The notes: generated from the sequence alone by a model not told the origin. 64,000 nucleotides of DNA from Bacteroidales bacterium (GCA_004556745.1 SFFY01000011.1:8374-72373), one strand, 5' to 3'; positions 47,460-56,045 are shown, counted from the first letter of the stretch. Program-made: numbers and translations.

Positions 47460-48816
47460 CACAGAAATATTATCGCTATGGCAGATGCCCGGCGAGGCTA
47501 TGTGGCGCATTGCATTGCAGCAGGCTTTGCAGAATTTGCCCCAATCGGCATCGCTCTGCGTGGAATTGCTGCGCACCGCGCCGCAGGAACGGTTGGACGA
47601 CTGCGCGAAGGCATTTCTCTCAAAACTACCTTTCCTGAAAGAAGGCTATGCGCCGGTGGAAAAGCTGACCGATACAAAGGTTTGCGACTCCTTTGCCAGT
47701 TTGGCAGAAAGCTATAAAGCCATTTTACATGACCTGAAAGTAAGGAACGATCAAGAAACCGCTAAAATCTTCTACCTATACTTCAACGGCTTGCGACCCG
47801 ACTTGAAGCTTCTCTTTCCGGAAACGGACTTTACGGGCTTGCGCCGCGACAACGAGCGCGACAAGAAAGAGGAGCATCAGCTCATGGTGTTCGTGACGGG
47901 GCTATGCAACCTGAATTGTTCCTATTGCTTCTCCAACGACATAGAGCGCAGGCAGATTACAGAGGACGAATTACGTAAAATTTTCAAGTGGGCATCTGAA
48001 AACGGCTGCAACTGTGTTACGCCCTGCGGCGGAGAGCCATTGATGTACAAGCACATCGGTCTGCTGCTCGACTTGGTGCAGGATTACGGCATGACTACCT
48101 ATTTTGCCTCTAATTGCACCTGGCCTTTATCACGCTTCACTGAGCGGCAAGCCAGTTGCATTAAAAGCCTGACTTTCCACATCACCGAAGCGCTGTGGAA
48201 GAACGCGGAATATATGCGCATCTTCTGCGAAAACATACAGTGGGCAAAGCAGCGCGGCATAAATATCATAGCCCGATTTAACATCGTAAAGCCGAATACA
48301 GACTTTACAAAATGCTTCGAACTGATAGAGAAACAGGAGCTGAAATGCGTGAACATCGCCCTGACTATTCCCGACCGTTCGCACGATAATATATATGTAG
48401 GCGCGTCCTATTTCTCTGACTTTATCGATGACCTGCGGCGCGTATTGGATTTTTGCAAGAAACGTAAAATCAGCCTCAACTTTGCCAAGACTGTACCGCC
48501 TTGCATATTCCCGGAAGAAGAGGCGTTGCAAATGCTGGCTTACGATAACTTTCTCCCCTTCTGCAATGTACACGAAGACGGCGGCACGCGCAACGTATGC
48601 ATTTCCCCTGCGAAATACATCACGCCCTGCCTCGGCATGTCGGCACCAAAAGTGCTTTTCTCGGAAAAGCTGACGTGGGACGATTTGTACAAACAGATGG
48701 GCACGGCGGTAAACTGCGCCTTGCGGCAACCGCTCTTTGAAAAATGCAATAAGTGCTTCCTCTATCACAGACACCTGTGCCAAGGAGCCTGCTTAAGTTA
48801 TAAAACACATGCGTAG
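47443..48816 (+). CDS. Radical SAM/SPASM protein B with long N-terminal extension
   Basis: 457 residues. About 145 residues of unrecognised, mostly helical sequence precede the radical SAM motif CNLNCSYCF (C155, C159, C162) and VTPCGGEP. The C-terminal SPASM-like region has FCNVHEDGG, CISPAKYITPCLGMS and CNKCFLYHRHLCQGAC. The extension could be an extra leader- or partner-binding domain. It overlaps both neighbours (17 and 8 bp), pointing to coupled translation. Confidence 0.88.
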   Translation: MTSFSNTEILSLWQMPGEAMWRIALQQALQNLPQSASLCVELLRTAPQERLDDCAKAFLSKLPFLKEGYAPVEKLTDTKVCDSFASLAESYKAILHDLKVRNDQETAKIFYLYFNGLRPDLKLLFPETDFTGLRRDNERDKKEEHQLMVFVTGLCNLNCSYCFSNDIERRQITEDELRKIFKWASENGCNCVTPCGGEPLMYKHIGLLLDLVQDYGMTTYFASNCTWPLSRFTERQASCIKSLTFHITEALWKNAEYMRIFCENIQWAKQRGINIIARFNIVKPNTDFTKCFELIEKQELKCVNIALTIPDRSHDNIYVGASYFSDFIDDLRRVLDFCKKRKISLNFAKTVPPCIFPEEEALQMLAYDNFLPFCNVHEDGGTRNVCISPAKYITPCLGMSAPKVLFSEKLTWDDLYKQMGTAVNCALRQPLFEKCNKCFLYHRHLCQGACLSYKTHA

Positions 48817-49855
48817 CAAACGGATAAAGCGTTTCAGGCAGCATCTGCATAATGCCTTTCAGAAATTCCGTCTGCGCTATTTGCAGCCGGGACGGCTCAC
48901 GCATCTGCCCGACACGCTGACCATCGAACTGACCAGCCATTGCTCGCTGGCTTGCTCATGCTGCCCCAACGGCATCGCCGGCGCACGCCGTCGCGGTCGC
49001 GACACCATAACGCTTGACAATTTCAAGAAGCTACTCGAAAATATTGACGTGCCTGTGCGCAGCGTGTTCCTGCACCTCCACGGCGAACCGTTCCTCAATA
49101 AAGATTTGCCCGAAATCGTCAGGCTGCTTGCAGAGCACGGCGTTGAGGAGTTTAATATCTTTAGCAATGCATACAACATCAAGCTCGACCTGCTCGAAAA
49201 CGTGCTGTGCAGTGTGGGCGGCAAGAAACTCAACCTTGCCTTCTCGGCGGAATTGTACGACAGGCAGGCGTATGAGCACATTCGCTGTCCCGGGCGTTTC
49301 GATACGGTGTGGCAGTCGCTGCAAGATATTGACGCGATGATGCAGAAGCACGGCACGACCTACTCTGTGAACAGCATCGTGCATCGTGAAGACATCGGCA
49401 TCTTGCCCGAACGGGTCCCGGATGTATTTCGCCGCTTGCCGAGCCTGAAAAGCATGCACCTGACAAGTGCTTTCCCCTGGCCGCATCTGCCGCAAACGGG
49501 CGACCTGGCCGGGCATTTGCGTCGCAAACGAAGCATTTGCAACCAAATTTGGCAGTTGCCTGCGATTATGGCCGACGGCAGAGTGACGATGTGCTCGAGC
49601 GACTATAACGCGGAGTGCGTGGTCGGGTCGCTTTACGAAGAAAAGTTCAGCAAAATCATCAACAATAAGGCCGCCCGCTCCTTCCGCCGCAACATTGCCC
49701 TGCGCCGCCCTGAAAGCAACGCGCTCTGCAAGGGCTGCCTGATAGACCGCCACACGGCGTTTTCGCGCATCGTGAACCGCAAGTTTGTGGAAAAGGCCGC
49801 GCCCGAGGCGTTGCAAAAGTATTTCGCCGCGTTTGGCAAATATTTTAATATTTAA
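48809..49855 (+). CDS. Radical SAM/SPASM protein C
   Basis: 348 residues. ELTSHCSLACSCCPNG gives C45, C49 and C52; the GGE-equivalent reads LHLHGEPFLNKDL. The end has a SPASM-like half with MCSSDYNAECVVGSL and CKGCLIDRH. This build is close to the SPASM proteins with a THxC motif, a different branch from A and D. 8-bp overlap with B. Confidence 0.87.
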   Translation: MRSKRIKRFRQHLHNAFQKFRLRYLQPGRLTHLPDTLTIELTSHCSLACSCCPNGIAGARRRGRDTITLDNFKKLLENIDVPVRSVFLHLHGEPFLNKDLPEIVRLLAEHGVEEFNIFSNAYNIKLDLLENVLCSVGGKKLNLAFSAELYDRQAYEHIRCPGRFDTVWQSLQDIDAMMQKHGTTYSVNSIVHREDIGILPERVPDVFRRLPSLKSMHLTSAFPWPHLPQTGDLAGHLRRKRSICNQIWQLPAIMADGRVTMCSSDYNAECVVGSLYEEKFSKIINNKAARSFRRNIALRRPESNALCKGCLIDRHTAFSRIVNRKFVEKAAPEALQKYFAAFGKYFNI

Positions 49856-49898
49856 TATTTAGAATATCTCCCGTTTATAAACATTCATACAGAAGAAT

Positions 49899-50861
49899 AT
49901 GCCCAACTTAATGCTTACCAACTGGTGCAACTACCATTGCCCTTATTGTTTCGGTGTGGACATGATGGTGCCCAAAAAGCCGAGGAACGCCATGAGCCGC
50001 GAAACGTTCAACGGCATTATGGAATGGATGCAACGCAAACCGTTCGACCGCGTGATACACCTTATGGGCGGCGAACCGACGCTTAATCCCGACATCGAAT
50101 GGTTCGTGAACCGCTTGCTGGAACAGAACATGCACATCACGATTTTCAGCAATATGGCAACGCCCCAGGCAGTGCAGCTGGCTGACAAGTGCTCTATGCT
50201 GCCCGTGCACTGGGTGGCCAACGTGAATAACCCCACAAAATGGAACAAGGCGCAGCGCGAAAACATCTCCAAAGCACTCCGCGCAGCAGGAAAGCATGCC
50301 TCTATCACTTTTAACATACAACCCGAAGAGCCTAACGAATTGTGGGCGCTGGAACTGATTGAAGAGTTCGAGCTGAACCCGAACATCAAGGTGGGCTTTG
50401 TGCTGCCGACGCTCACCTCGTCGAACATGGCCCTCAAAGACAGCGAGTACGGCATCGTGGCGCAGCGTGTGGTAGACCTCGTTAAGGCAGGCGAGCGGCT
50501 CGGCGTAAGCGTAAGTTATGAGTGCGGCGTGCCTTATTGCGTGTTTACTGACGAACAATTAGGCTTTTTGTGGCGGCACAACTCCATACCCGCTTCCGGC
50601 TGCTGCTCGCGCCTTGACATTACGCCCGAGGGCGAAGTGATGTATTGCCTCCCGCTGGCTACGGCGGGCTTGCGCCACTACTCAGAATTTGCGGACTACC
50701 ATGAATGTCGCAAGTGGTTCGAAGACCGCTTTAAGCCTTACCGAATGTTGGGCAGCAAAATAGAATGTGCCGAATGTCCCCTCAACAATCCGATGCAGTG
50801 CCGCGGGGCGTGCCTGGCAAAGAATATGATTGGGGCAAAGAACATTGAGATAGGAAGATAA
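49899..50861 (+). CDS. Radical SAM protein D, paralogue of A
   Basis: 320 residues. C10, C14 and C17 in LTNWCNYHCPYCF have the same numbering as in protein A, and HLMGGEPTLNPDI is the GGE motif. ECGVPYCVFTDEQLGFLWR matches CGFQACMFTDAQLGRLFR of A, and C-terminal cysteines (SGCCSRLDITPEG, CAECPLNNPMQCRGAC) are SPASM-like. The stop is directly followed by the GTG start of the next gene. Confidence 0.88.
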   Translation: MPNLMLTNWCNYHCPYCFGVDMMVPKKPRNAMSRETFNGIMEWMQRKPFDRVIHLMGGEPTLNPDIEWFVNRLLEQNMHITIFSNMATPQAVQLADKCSMLPVHWVANVNNPTKWNKAQRENISKALRAAGKHASITFNIQPEEPNELWALELIEEFELNPNIKVGFVLPTLTSSNMALKDSEYGIVAQRVVDLVKAGERLGVSVSYECGVPYCVFTDEQLGFLWRHNSIPASGCCSRLDITPEGEVMYCLPLATAGLRHYSEFADYHECRKWFEDRFKPYRMLGSKIECAECPLNNPMQCRGACLAKNMIGAKNIEIGR

Positions 50862-51803
50862 GTGGTGCAATTTCCTGAAAATAAAGTCTGTGTGCCAACA
50901 GGCGAGGCAGACATGGTGCGCGCTCTGCTTGTACAGGACAACTACGAATGGATTGCAAGGCGGGCGGAGGCATTGGGCATTGAGGTGGTGCCGATTAAAG
51001 GCATTGATCTGCTGCAAACAGTATATGCAGAACGCTTTGACCGCCCCGTGCGCGACATTGACTTGCTCTGCTATTCGGAAGAAGATTGCCGCCGACTGGC
51101 AAACGACCTGACAGGAGAGGGTAGTTATCGCCTTGAATTTGAGTTCTCGCTCCGTCCTGAAGCACTTGCCGCCAAGCGCAAAGTATCTCTGCTCTCAAAT
51201 GTGCGGACAAAGGTGAACGTGGATATTCATACGGCATTGGTAACCAAGAAATTCTTTTCGCGCACCGTTGGGACATTCAACGAAGACGCTTTGCAGCGCA
51301 TCGCAGGAGGACGCTTGGAAACCGTGGACCGTTGGCTCTTCTTGGCACAACATGCAGCATTCCACAACTTCTCGGATCCAAAGTGGGTGCGCGATTTGAA
51401 AATCATCTACCAAAACTTTTCGGAGGAACAACGTGCGGAAATCTCCCGCCGTGGTGGTCAGTATGGGTTCGGCCGCGTAGTGAAGGCTGCCCTTTGGCAT
51501 TGCGGCGAATGGCAGGGCGAAGAAAATGCCTTCCTGCGTTTCGTGCGCCGACTCAATCGCCCTTGGAAGCACAATCTGTTTTACCGTTTCATTGCTGGAT
51601 TTTGGGAATTTGCCTTTATAGAAAAGAGGAGCGCGCGGTTACGGGCATTTCGAGATTTGATATTTCCGAATTTCGGCACGCTCACCAATATTTACCGCGT
51701 CAGACACAAAGCGTTACTACCGCCGTACTATCTGCTCAATATACTGATTATGCTGCCTGCCGTGTTGCTGTTCGGAGGAGTATATATAATAATGAGTAGA
51801 TAA
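50862..51803 (+). CDS. Nucleotidyltransferase-family protein (PF14907-like)
   Basis: 313 residues from a GTG directly after the previous stop. VPIKGIDLLQ, RPVRDIDLLCY (Asp65, Asp67) and KVNVDIHTAL (Asp121) give the Lys-Gly and three-Asp pattern of this nucleotidyltransferase family. Members recur in lasso and other RiPP clusters, often beside an HprK-like kinase; the reaction is not settled. The C-terminal 80 residues carry two hydrophobic stretches (last: YYLLNILIMLPAVLLFGGVYII), so it may sit at the membrane. Confidence 0.8.
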   Translation: MVQFPENKVCVPTGEADMVRALLVQDNYEWIARRAEALGIEVVPIKGIDLLQTVYAERFDRPVRDIDLLCYSEEDCRRLANDLTGEGSYRLEFEFSLRPEALAAKRKVSLLSNVRTKVNVDIHTALVTKKFFSRTVGTFNEDALQRIAGGRLETVDRWLFLAQHAAFHNFSDPKWVRDLKIIYQNFSEEQRAEISRRGGQYGFGRVVKAALWHCGEWQGEENAFLRFVRRLNRPWKHNLFYRFIAGFWEFAFIEKRSARLRAFRDLIFPNFGTLTNIYRVRHKALLPPYYLLNILIMLPAVLLFGGVYIIMSR

Positions 51804-51899
51804 TCCACATAGTAGGTGAGCGGGGAGTACATAAAAAATATACCTGCAAAGCAATAAAAGGAAAAAGCTTACGTTAATAATGTAAAACAATAACACATT

Positions 51900-52544
51900 A
51901 TGGAGGCTTTAACGCTTATGCAGGAAGAACATATAGTAATAGAGGATGGAATGTCTGTGTGGGGGCAAGCGGCGAAACGTACGTTTGACTGTGCTTTGGC
52001 AGCCGTGTTGCTCATCGTGTTCTCGCCGCTCTTCCTTATTTGCTATATCGCCGTGCGCCTAGAAGACGGTGCGCCTGCCATTTTCAAGCAAGAACGCATC
52101 GGGTTGAATGGCAAACCTTTCAATATCTATAAGTTCAGGAGTATGCGCATCGGCGCAGAAAACGAAGGGCCGCGGCTCTTTGCCGGCGAAAAGGACGACC
52201 GCCTCACCAAGACGGGCAAATTCCTGCGCGACCACCATCTCGACGAACTGCCACAGCTTTGGAACGTGTTTGTAGGCGACATGGCGTTTATCGGGCCGCG
52301 CCCGGAGCGCAAGTTCTATATCGACAAGATTATGGAGTGCGACCCGCGCTATGCGCAACTTTATAAAATCCGTCCCGGCGTTACTTCTTACGCCACGCTC
52401 TACAACGGCTACACCGATACGCTCGAGAAAATGCTGCGCCGCCTCGAACTGGATTTGTACTACCTCGAGCACCGCTCTTGGATATTCGACATGAAAATCC
52501 TTTGGCAGACGTTTTATAAAATTGTATCAGGAAATAAGTTCTAA
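51900..52544 (+). CDS. Bacterial sugar transferase (undecaprenyl-phosphate sugar-1-P transferase type)
   Basis: 214 residues. One membrane helix (TFDCALAAVLLIVFSPLFLICYIAV), then the monotopic catalytic part: FKQERIGLNGKPFNIYKFRSM, DELPQLWNVFVGDM and GPRPE, all hallmarks of the PglC/WcaJ-type transferases that load the first sugar phosphate on undecaprenyl phosphate. It lies 96 bp after the RiPP cluster in the same direction, before a strong terminator. It may be the last cluster gene or an independent surface-glycan gene. Confidence 0.9.
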   Translation: MEALTLMQEEHIVIEDGMSVWGQAAKRTFDCALAAVLLIVFSPLFLICYIAVRLEDGAPAIFKQERIGLNGKPFNIYKFRSMRIGAENEGPRLFAGEKDDRLTKTGKFLRDHHLDELPQLWNVFVGDMAFIGPRPERKFYIDKIMECDPRYAQLYKIRPGVTSYATLYNGYTDTLEKMLRRLELDLYYLEHRSWIFDMKILWQTFYKIVSGNKF

Positions 52545-52545
52545 T

Positions 52546-52577
52546 AAAAGAGGGACGTTGATGCGTCCCTCTTTTTA
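52546..52577. terminator. Bidirectional terminator
   Basis: AAAAGAGGGACG pairs with CGTCCCTCTTTTT around a short loop, with A/T tails for both converging transcripts. It ends the sugar transferase and phoH genes. Confidence 0.85.
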
Positions 52578-53561
52578 TTGTTTGTCCTCCTCGTAATGTC
52601 TGTTGTTTGCCCCCTCGTACGCCTCGACGATGCGCGTCACGAGTTTGTGGCGCACGATGTCGCCTTTGTCCATCTTTATGAACGCGATGCCGGGAATGCC
52701 GCGCAGAAGTTCTATCGCCTCGATAAGGCCGCTGCGCACGGAGTGAGGCAGGTCGATTTGCGTGCGGTCGCCCGTGATAATCATCTTCGTGTTCCAGCCC
52801 ATACGGGTTAGGAACATTTTTATTTGCGCCGAGGTGGTGTTTTGCGCTTCGTCGAGAATGACTACCGCATCGTTGAGCGTGCGGCCACGCATAAAGGCGA
52901 GCGGGGCTATCTGAATGACATTCGTCTCTATATATTCCTGCAATTTGGCAGGCGGTATCATTTCCTCCAAAGCATCGTAGAGCGGGCGCAGATACGGGTC
53001 GATTTTTTCTTTCATGTCGCCTGGCAGAAAACCCAGTTTTTCGCCCGCCTCCACTGCGGGGCGGCTGAGGATTAGTTTCTTGACCTCCTTGTTTTTGAGC
53101 GCACGCACGGCGAGCGCGATGGCGGTGTAGGTCTTGCCAGAACCGGCGGGGCCGACGGCGAACAGCATGTCGTTCGTCCGGAATGCCTCTACGAGTTTGC
53201 GCTGATTGGCCGAGCGCGGCGCGATGGGGCGGCCGCCCGTGCTGTAAACGATGGTGTCGGAATTGGCATCGCTCTCAGCGGTGCGGTGCTTGAGGATATT
53301 GATGATGTCCTCCTCTGCGAGCCGATTGTACTTGGCGCAGTGGCGGTCGAGCGCGGCGAAGGTTTCGTCGAACGCCGCCATGTCTTCTTCGCTGCCGATG
53401 ACGCGCACCACGTTGTCACGGGCCACGATGCGCAGCTTGGGGCAAAGGGCGCGGAGTAGGCGCAGGTTGGCATTGTTCGCGCCGTAAAAGAGCGCGGGGT
53501 CGGAGGATTCTATCAGGAAATGCTTTTCTGTCATATAGGAAAAGGGAGATTGCGACTGCAA
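52575..53561 (-). CDS. phoH: PhoH-family ATPase
   Basis: 328 residues. Walker A GPAGSGKTYTAIA, LSRPAVEAGEKLGFLPGDM, Walker B VILDEAQNTT, and a small N-terminal KH-like region. PhoH/PhoL proteins are P-loop helicase-like ATPases linked to RNA metabolism or ribosome maturation. It stands alone on the minus strand. Confidence 0.92.
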   Translation of the reverse strand: MQSQSPFSYMTEKHFLIESSDPALFYGANNANLRLLRALCPKLRIVARDNVVRVIGSEEDMAAFDETFAALDRHCAKYNRLAEEDIINILKHRTAESDANSDTIVYSTGGRPIAPRSANQRKLVEAFRTNDMLFAVGPAGSGKTYTAIALAVRALKNKEVKKLILSRPAVEAGEKLGFLPGDMKEKIDPYLRPLYDALEEMIPPAKLQEYIETNVIQIAPLAFMRGRTLNDAVVILDEAQNTTSAQIKMFLTRMGWNTKMIITGDRTQIDLPHSVRSGLIEAIELLRGIPGIAFIKMDKGDIVRHKLVTRIVEAYEGANNRHYEEDKQ

Positions 53562-53566
53562 AAATA
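53559..53566 (-). promoter_or_regulatory. Probable -7 box for phoH
   Basis: TATTTTTG on the minus strand overlaps the first codon of the longest frame, so it works only if translation starts at a later codon such as the ATG near 53534. Weak call. Confidence 0.25.
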
Positions 53567-53600
53567 CGCAATAGAAAACAGATTTTCCTTATTTTTTTGT

Positions 53601-53608
53601 TACTTTTG
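53601..53608 (+). promoter_or_regulatory. Probable -7 box for the DUF5715 gene
   Basis: TACTTTTG, fitting TAnnTTTG. The repeat at 53627-53736 would be in the 5' leader. Confidence 0.4.
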
Positions 53609-53626
53609 TGCTGTAAAACCAAGTTT

Positions 53627-53736
53627 TAGTAGACGAGTGAACAAGTAGACGAGTAGACGAGACAGAAATGTCGTGCAAGCATGGATTTAATATGTATTCT
53701 GTCTCGTTTACTTGTTTACTCGTCTACTTGTTTACT
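53627..53736. repeat. 8-bp-period inverted repeat
   Basis: Left arm GTAGACGA, GTGAACAA, GTAGACGA, GTAGACGA, GACAGAAAT (53627-53668) pairs with the mirrored arm at 53695-53736. The stem is about 40 bp with a loop of about 26 nt. The layout matches that at 4751-4866, again just before a plus-strand gene. Confidence 0.8.
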
Positions 53737-53756
53737 CAATACCATATAGTCAACCG

Positions 53757-54593
53757 ATGCTCAAAAAGATAACGCCCGTTCATTTTATCCTCTTTTTCGT
53801 CTTTATTGTTTGTGTGCTATTGATTGTGAAGTGTGTGCGCCCCGACATTGCGCAGCCGCGCAGGATTGCAGCGGCTCAGCCCGAAGAAGAGGCGATGGCG
53901 GCGGAAGCAGAAAAGATAATGCCGAACGACACGATTGGTTTGCAGAGCCTCCACGTTGACTCGCTGCTGTTGCGTGCGCGCAGGCCTTATATATTATTAA
54001 ATGAGAAGGGCGAGCCGGTGAAGAACCGCGTGACGAGCGTGCGCCGCTTTGAAGATGCTTTCCCCGACCTCAACGACGTGCAGCTGGCAACGGCGCAACG
54101 CCTCGGACTGCCCGATGCCATAGAAAACCGCGACGAGGCGGTGCATAAGATGAACGAGCTGGTTTACGTGGGCGACTGCCCATTTTATACGATAAAGCCT
54201 TTGCATCATTCTATTGCCTATCTCGTGCCGCGTGCCGCGAGGCTTCTTGAAGAAATCGGGCGCAGCTTTATGGATTCGCTCGCTACAAAAGGCTATCCCC
54301 TGCACAAAATGACCGTTACCTCCATATTGCGGACAAAAGAAGACGTGCGCCGCCTGCGCAACGTGAACCGCAATGCCTCGGAGCAAAGTTGCCATCAGTA
54401 CGGCACTACTTTCGATATTTCCTACAACCATTTCCAGCGCGTGCAAGACCCCGATGCGCCTGAACAGCCGCAGACGTGGGGCGTAACGCTCAAATCTATT
54501 TTGGCGGAGGTGCTGGAAGACCAAAGGGAAATGGGAACTTGTTATGTGAAATACGAATATAAGCAGTCGTGTTTCCACATCACGGCGCGGTAG
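53757..54593 (+). CDS. DUF5715 family protein
   Basis: 278 residues from the ATG at 53757 (earlier in-frame starts fall in the repeat). A single N-terminal membrane anchor (FILFFVFIVCVLLIV) is followed by a soluble domain with SILRTKEDVRRLRNVNRNASEQSCHQYGTTFDISYNHF, which resembles the LD-carboxypeptidase/M15-like zinc region, and ends KQSCFHITAR. A peptidoglycan-related role is inferred only. Its 3' end overlaps the converging helicase gene by 14 bp. Confidence 0.85.
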   Translation: MLKKITPVHFILFFVFIVCVLLIVKCVRPDIAQPRRIAAAQPEEEAMAAEAEKIMPNDTIGLQSLHVDSLLLRARRPYILLNEKGEPVKNRVTSVRRFEDAFPDLNDVQLATAQRLGLPDAIENRDEAVHKMNELVYVGDCPFYTIKPLHHSIAYLVPRAARLLEEIGRSFMDSLATKGYPLHKMTVTSILRTKEDVRRLRNVNRNASEQSCHQYGTTFDISYNHFQRVQDPDAPEQPQTWGVTLKSILAEVLEDQREMGTCYVKYEYKQSCFHITAR

Positions 54594-56040
54594 CCCGTTG
54601 CTCCTCCGGCCAATTTACGAGATAAAGCCTGTCAGTAGTACGGGTGAAGGCCGTGTAAAGCCAACGGAGATAAGAAACGCCGAGCGCGTCGGGCGGCAGA
54701 TAGCCCTGGTCGATAAAGACGCGCCGCCACTGCCCGCCCTGCGCCTTGTGGCAGGTCACGGCATAGGCATATTTGATTTGCAAAGCATTATAGTAGGCAT
54801 CAGAACGGAGCGCTTTCATGCGCTCCTTTTTTGTAGATATATGCGCATAGTCTTCGAGCACCGCCTCATAGAGCCGGCGGCTTTCGTCGGCGGTGAGCGC
54901 GGGGGCTTCCGACTGCAAAGTGGAGAGCAACACGCGGCAATCGAGTTCTTGCCCGTCGTAGTCGGGAAAACGCAGCGTCACGTCGGCAAAGCGAAAGCCG
55001 TATTGCTCATGCACGTTGCGCACGGCGAGCACTTCCGCCACGTCGCCGTTGGCGATAAAGGAGAAAGGCAGGCTTTCGCCCTTGGGCAGCGCGGCGGCGG
55101 CCTTTTCCGGCCAATGGTAATTGTTTTTCACCGCCATGATGAGGTCGCCGCGCGAGAGTTCCTCCTCGCGATAGAAAATTTGCGAGCGGATACCGTTGTT
55201 GTAAACGTTGGCACGCTTGTTGGAACGCGTCACGACAATCACCTCGTCTGCACCAAATTTGTCGTAGTCGCTCACCAACGCCTCAATAAGTTCGTCCCCC
55301 GGCAAAAAGCGCACCTCGCCGTTCGCGCTTCCCGCAAGGCAGGGCAGCGCATCGGGGTTTTCGGCAATCATCTGCCGCAGATGCGTGGCACCGGCCAGCA
55401 CTTGCGAGGCATCGTCTTGCCGCACCACGTCTGTAAGGTCGGCACTGCCTACCGTCATTCCCATTCTTTTGAAAACATCGTCCTGCAAAGCCGGACTGTC
55501 TGCCTCACCCACGGGCGGCAACTGCGCTGTGTCGCCCACCATAATGAGGCGGCAACCGTTGTTCCCGCCGTAAACGAAGCGCAGCAAGTCGTCGAGCAGT
55601 TGCCCCGTGCCGAACACGGATTCTGAAAAACTGCCTTCGCCCGACGCTATCATAGAAGCCTCGTCTACAATAAAGAGTGCGTTTTTCAGACTATTGAAAC
55701 CGAGCGAAAAGCGCGTGTCTTCGCCCTTAAAAGTATCTTGACGGTAAATAAAGCGATGGATGGTGTAGGCAGGATGCCCGGCATAAAGCGAAAATACCTT
55801 GGCGGCCCTGCCCGTAGGCGCAAGCAGCACGACGGGGTGTTGCAACTTTTTCAGCACGCGCACCAATGCCGCCACCAGCGAAGTCTTGCCCGTGCCGGCG
55901 TAGCCGCGCAGAATGACGAGGGCGTTGGCACAGGGCGTGAGTTGGAAGCGTGAGAGCAAACGAATGGCACGAGCCTGCGATGGCGTAGGCTCGTGCCGTA
56001 GTTCTTCTTTTATGAGTTGCGAAAAATATTGTTCAAGCAC
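54580..56040 (-). CDS. RecD-like ATP-dependent DNA helicase
   Basis: 486 residues. Walker A GYAGTGKTSLV near the N terminus, Walker B FIVDEASMI, GDTAQLPPVG and the C-terminal AYAVTCHKAQGGQWRRVFID place it with SF1B RecD2/PIF1-like helicases. RecBC partners are absent nearby and no N-terminal extension is present, so it is a short stand-alone type. rseP ends just before it: the rseP start lies upstream, with a gap of 5 bp between the two frames. Confidence 0.9.
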   Translation of the reverse strand: MLEQYFSQLIKEELRHEPTPSQARAIRLLSRFQLTPCANALVILRGYAGTGKTSLVAALVRVLKKLQHPVVLLAPTGRAAKVFSLYAGHPAYTIHRFIYRQDTFKGEDTRFSLGFNSLKNALFIVDEASMIASGEGSFSESVFGTGQLLDDLLRFVYGGNNGCRLIMVGDTAQLPPVGEADSPALQDDVFKRMGMTVGSADLTDVVRQDDASQVLAGATHLRQMIAENPDALPCLAGSANGEVRFLPGDELIEALVSDYDKFGADEVIVVTRSNKRANVYNNGIRSQIFYREEELSRGDLIMAVKNNYHWPEKAAAALPKGESLPFSFIANGDVAEVLAVRNVHEQYGFRFADVTLRFPDYDGQELDCRVLLSTLQSEAPALTADESRRLYEAVLEDYAHISTKKERMKALRSDAYYNALQIKYAYAVTCHKAQGGQWRRVFIDQGYLPPDALGVSYLRWLYTAFTRTTDRLYLVNWPEEQRATAP

Positions 56041-56045
56041 GGAAC

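Noticed and set aside
44781..51803. Standard lasso-peptide cluster
   Set aside because: No asparagine-synthetase-like B3 gene exists in the window, and the core lacks an acidic residue at position 7-9 after a Gly/Ala/Ser to close a macrolactam.
44781..51803. Sactipeptide or ranthipeptide pathway
   Set aside because: The precursor contains no cysteine, so thioether formation is impossible.
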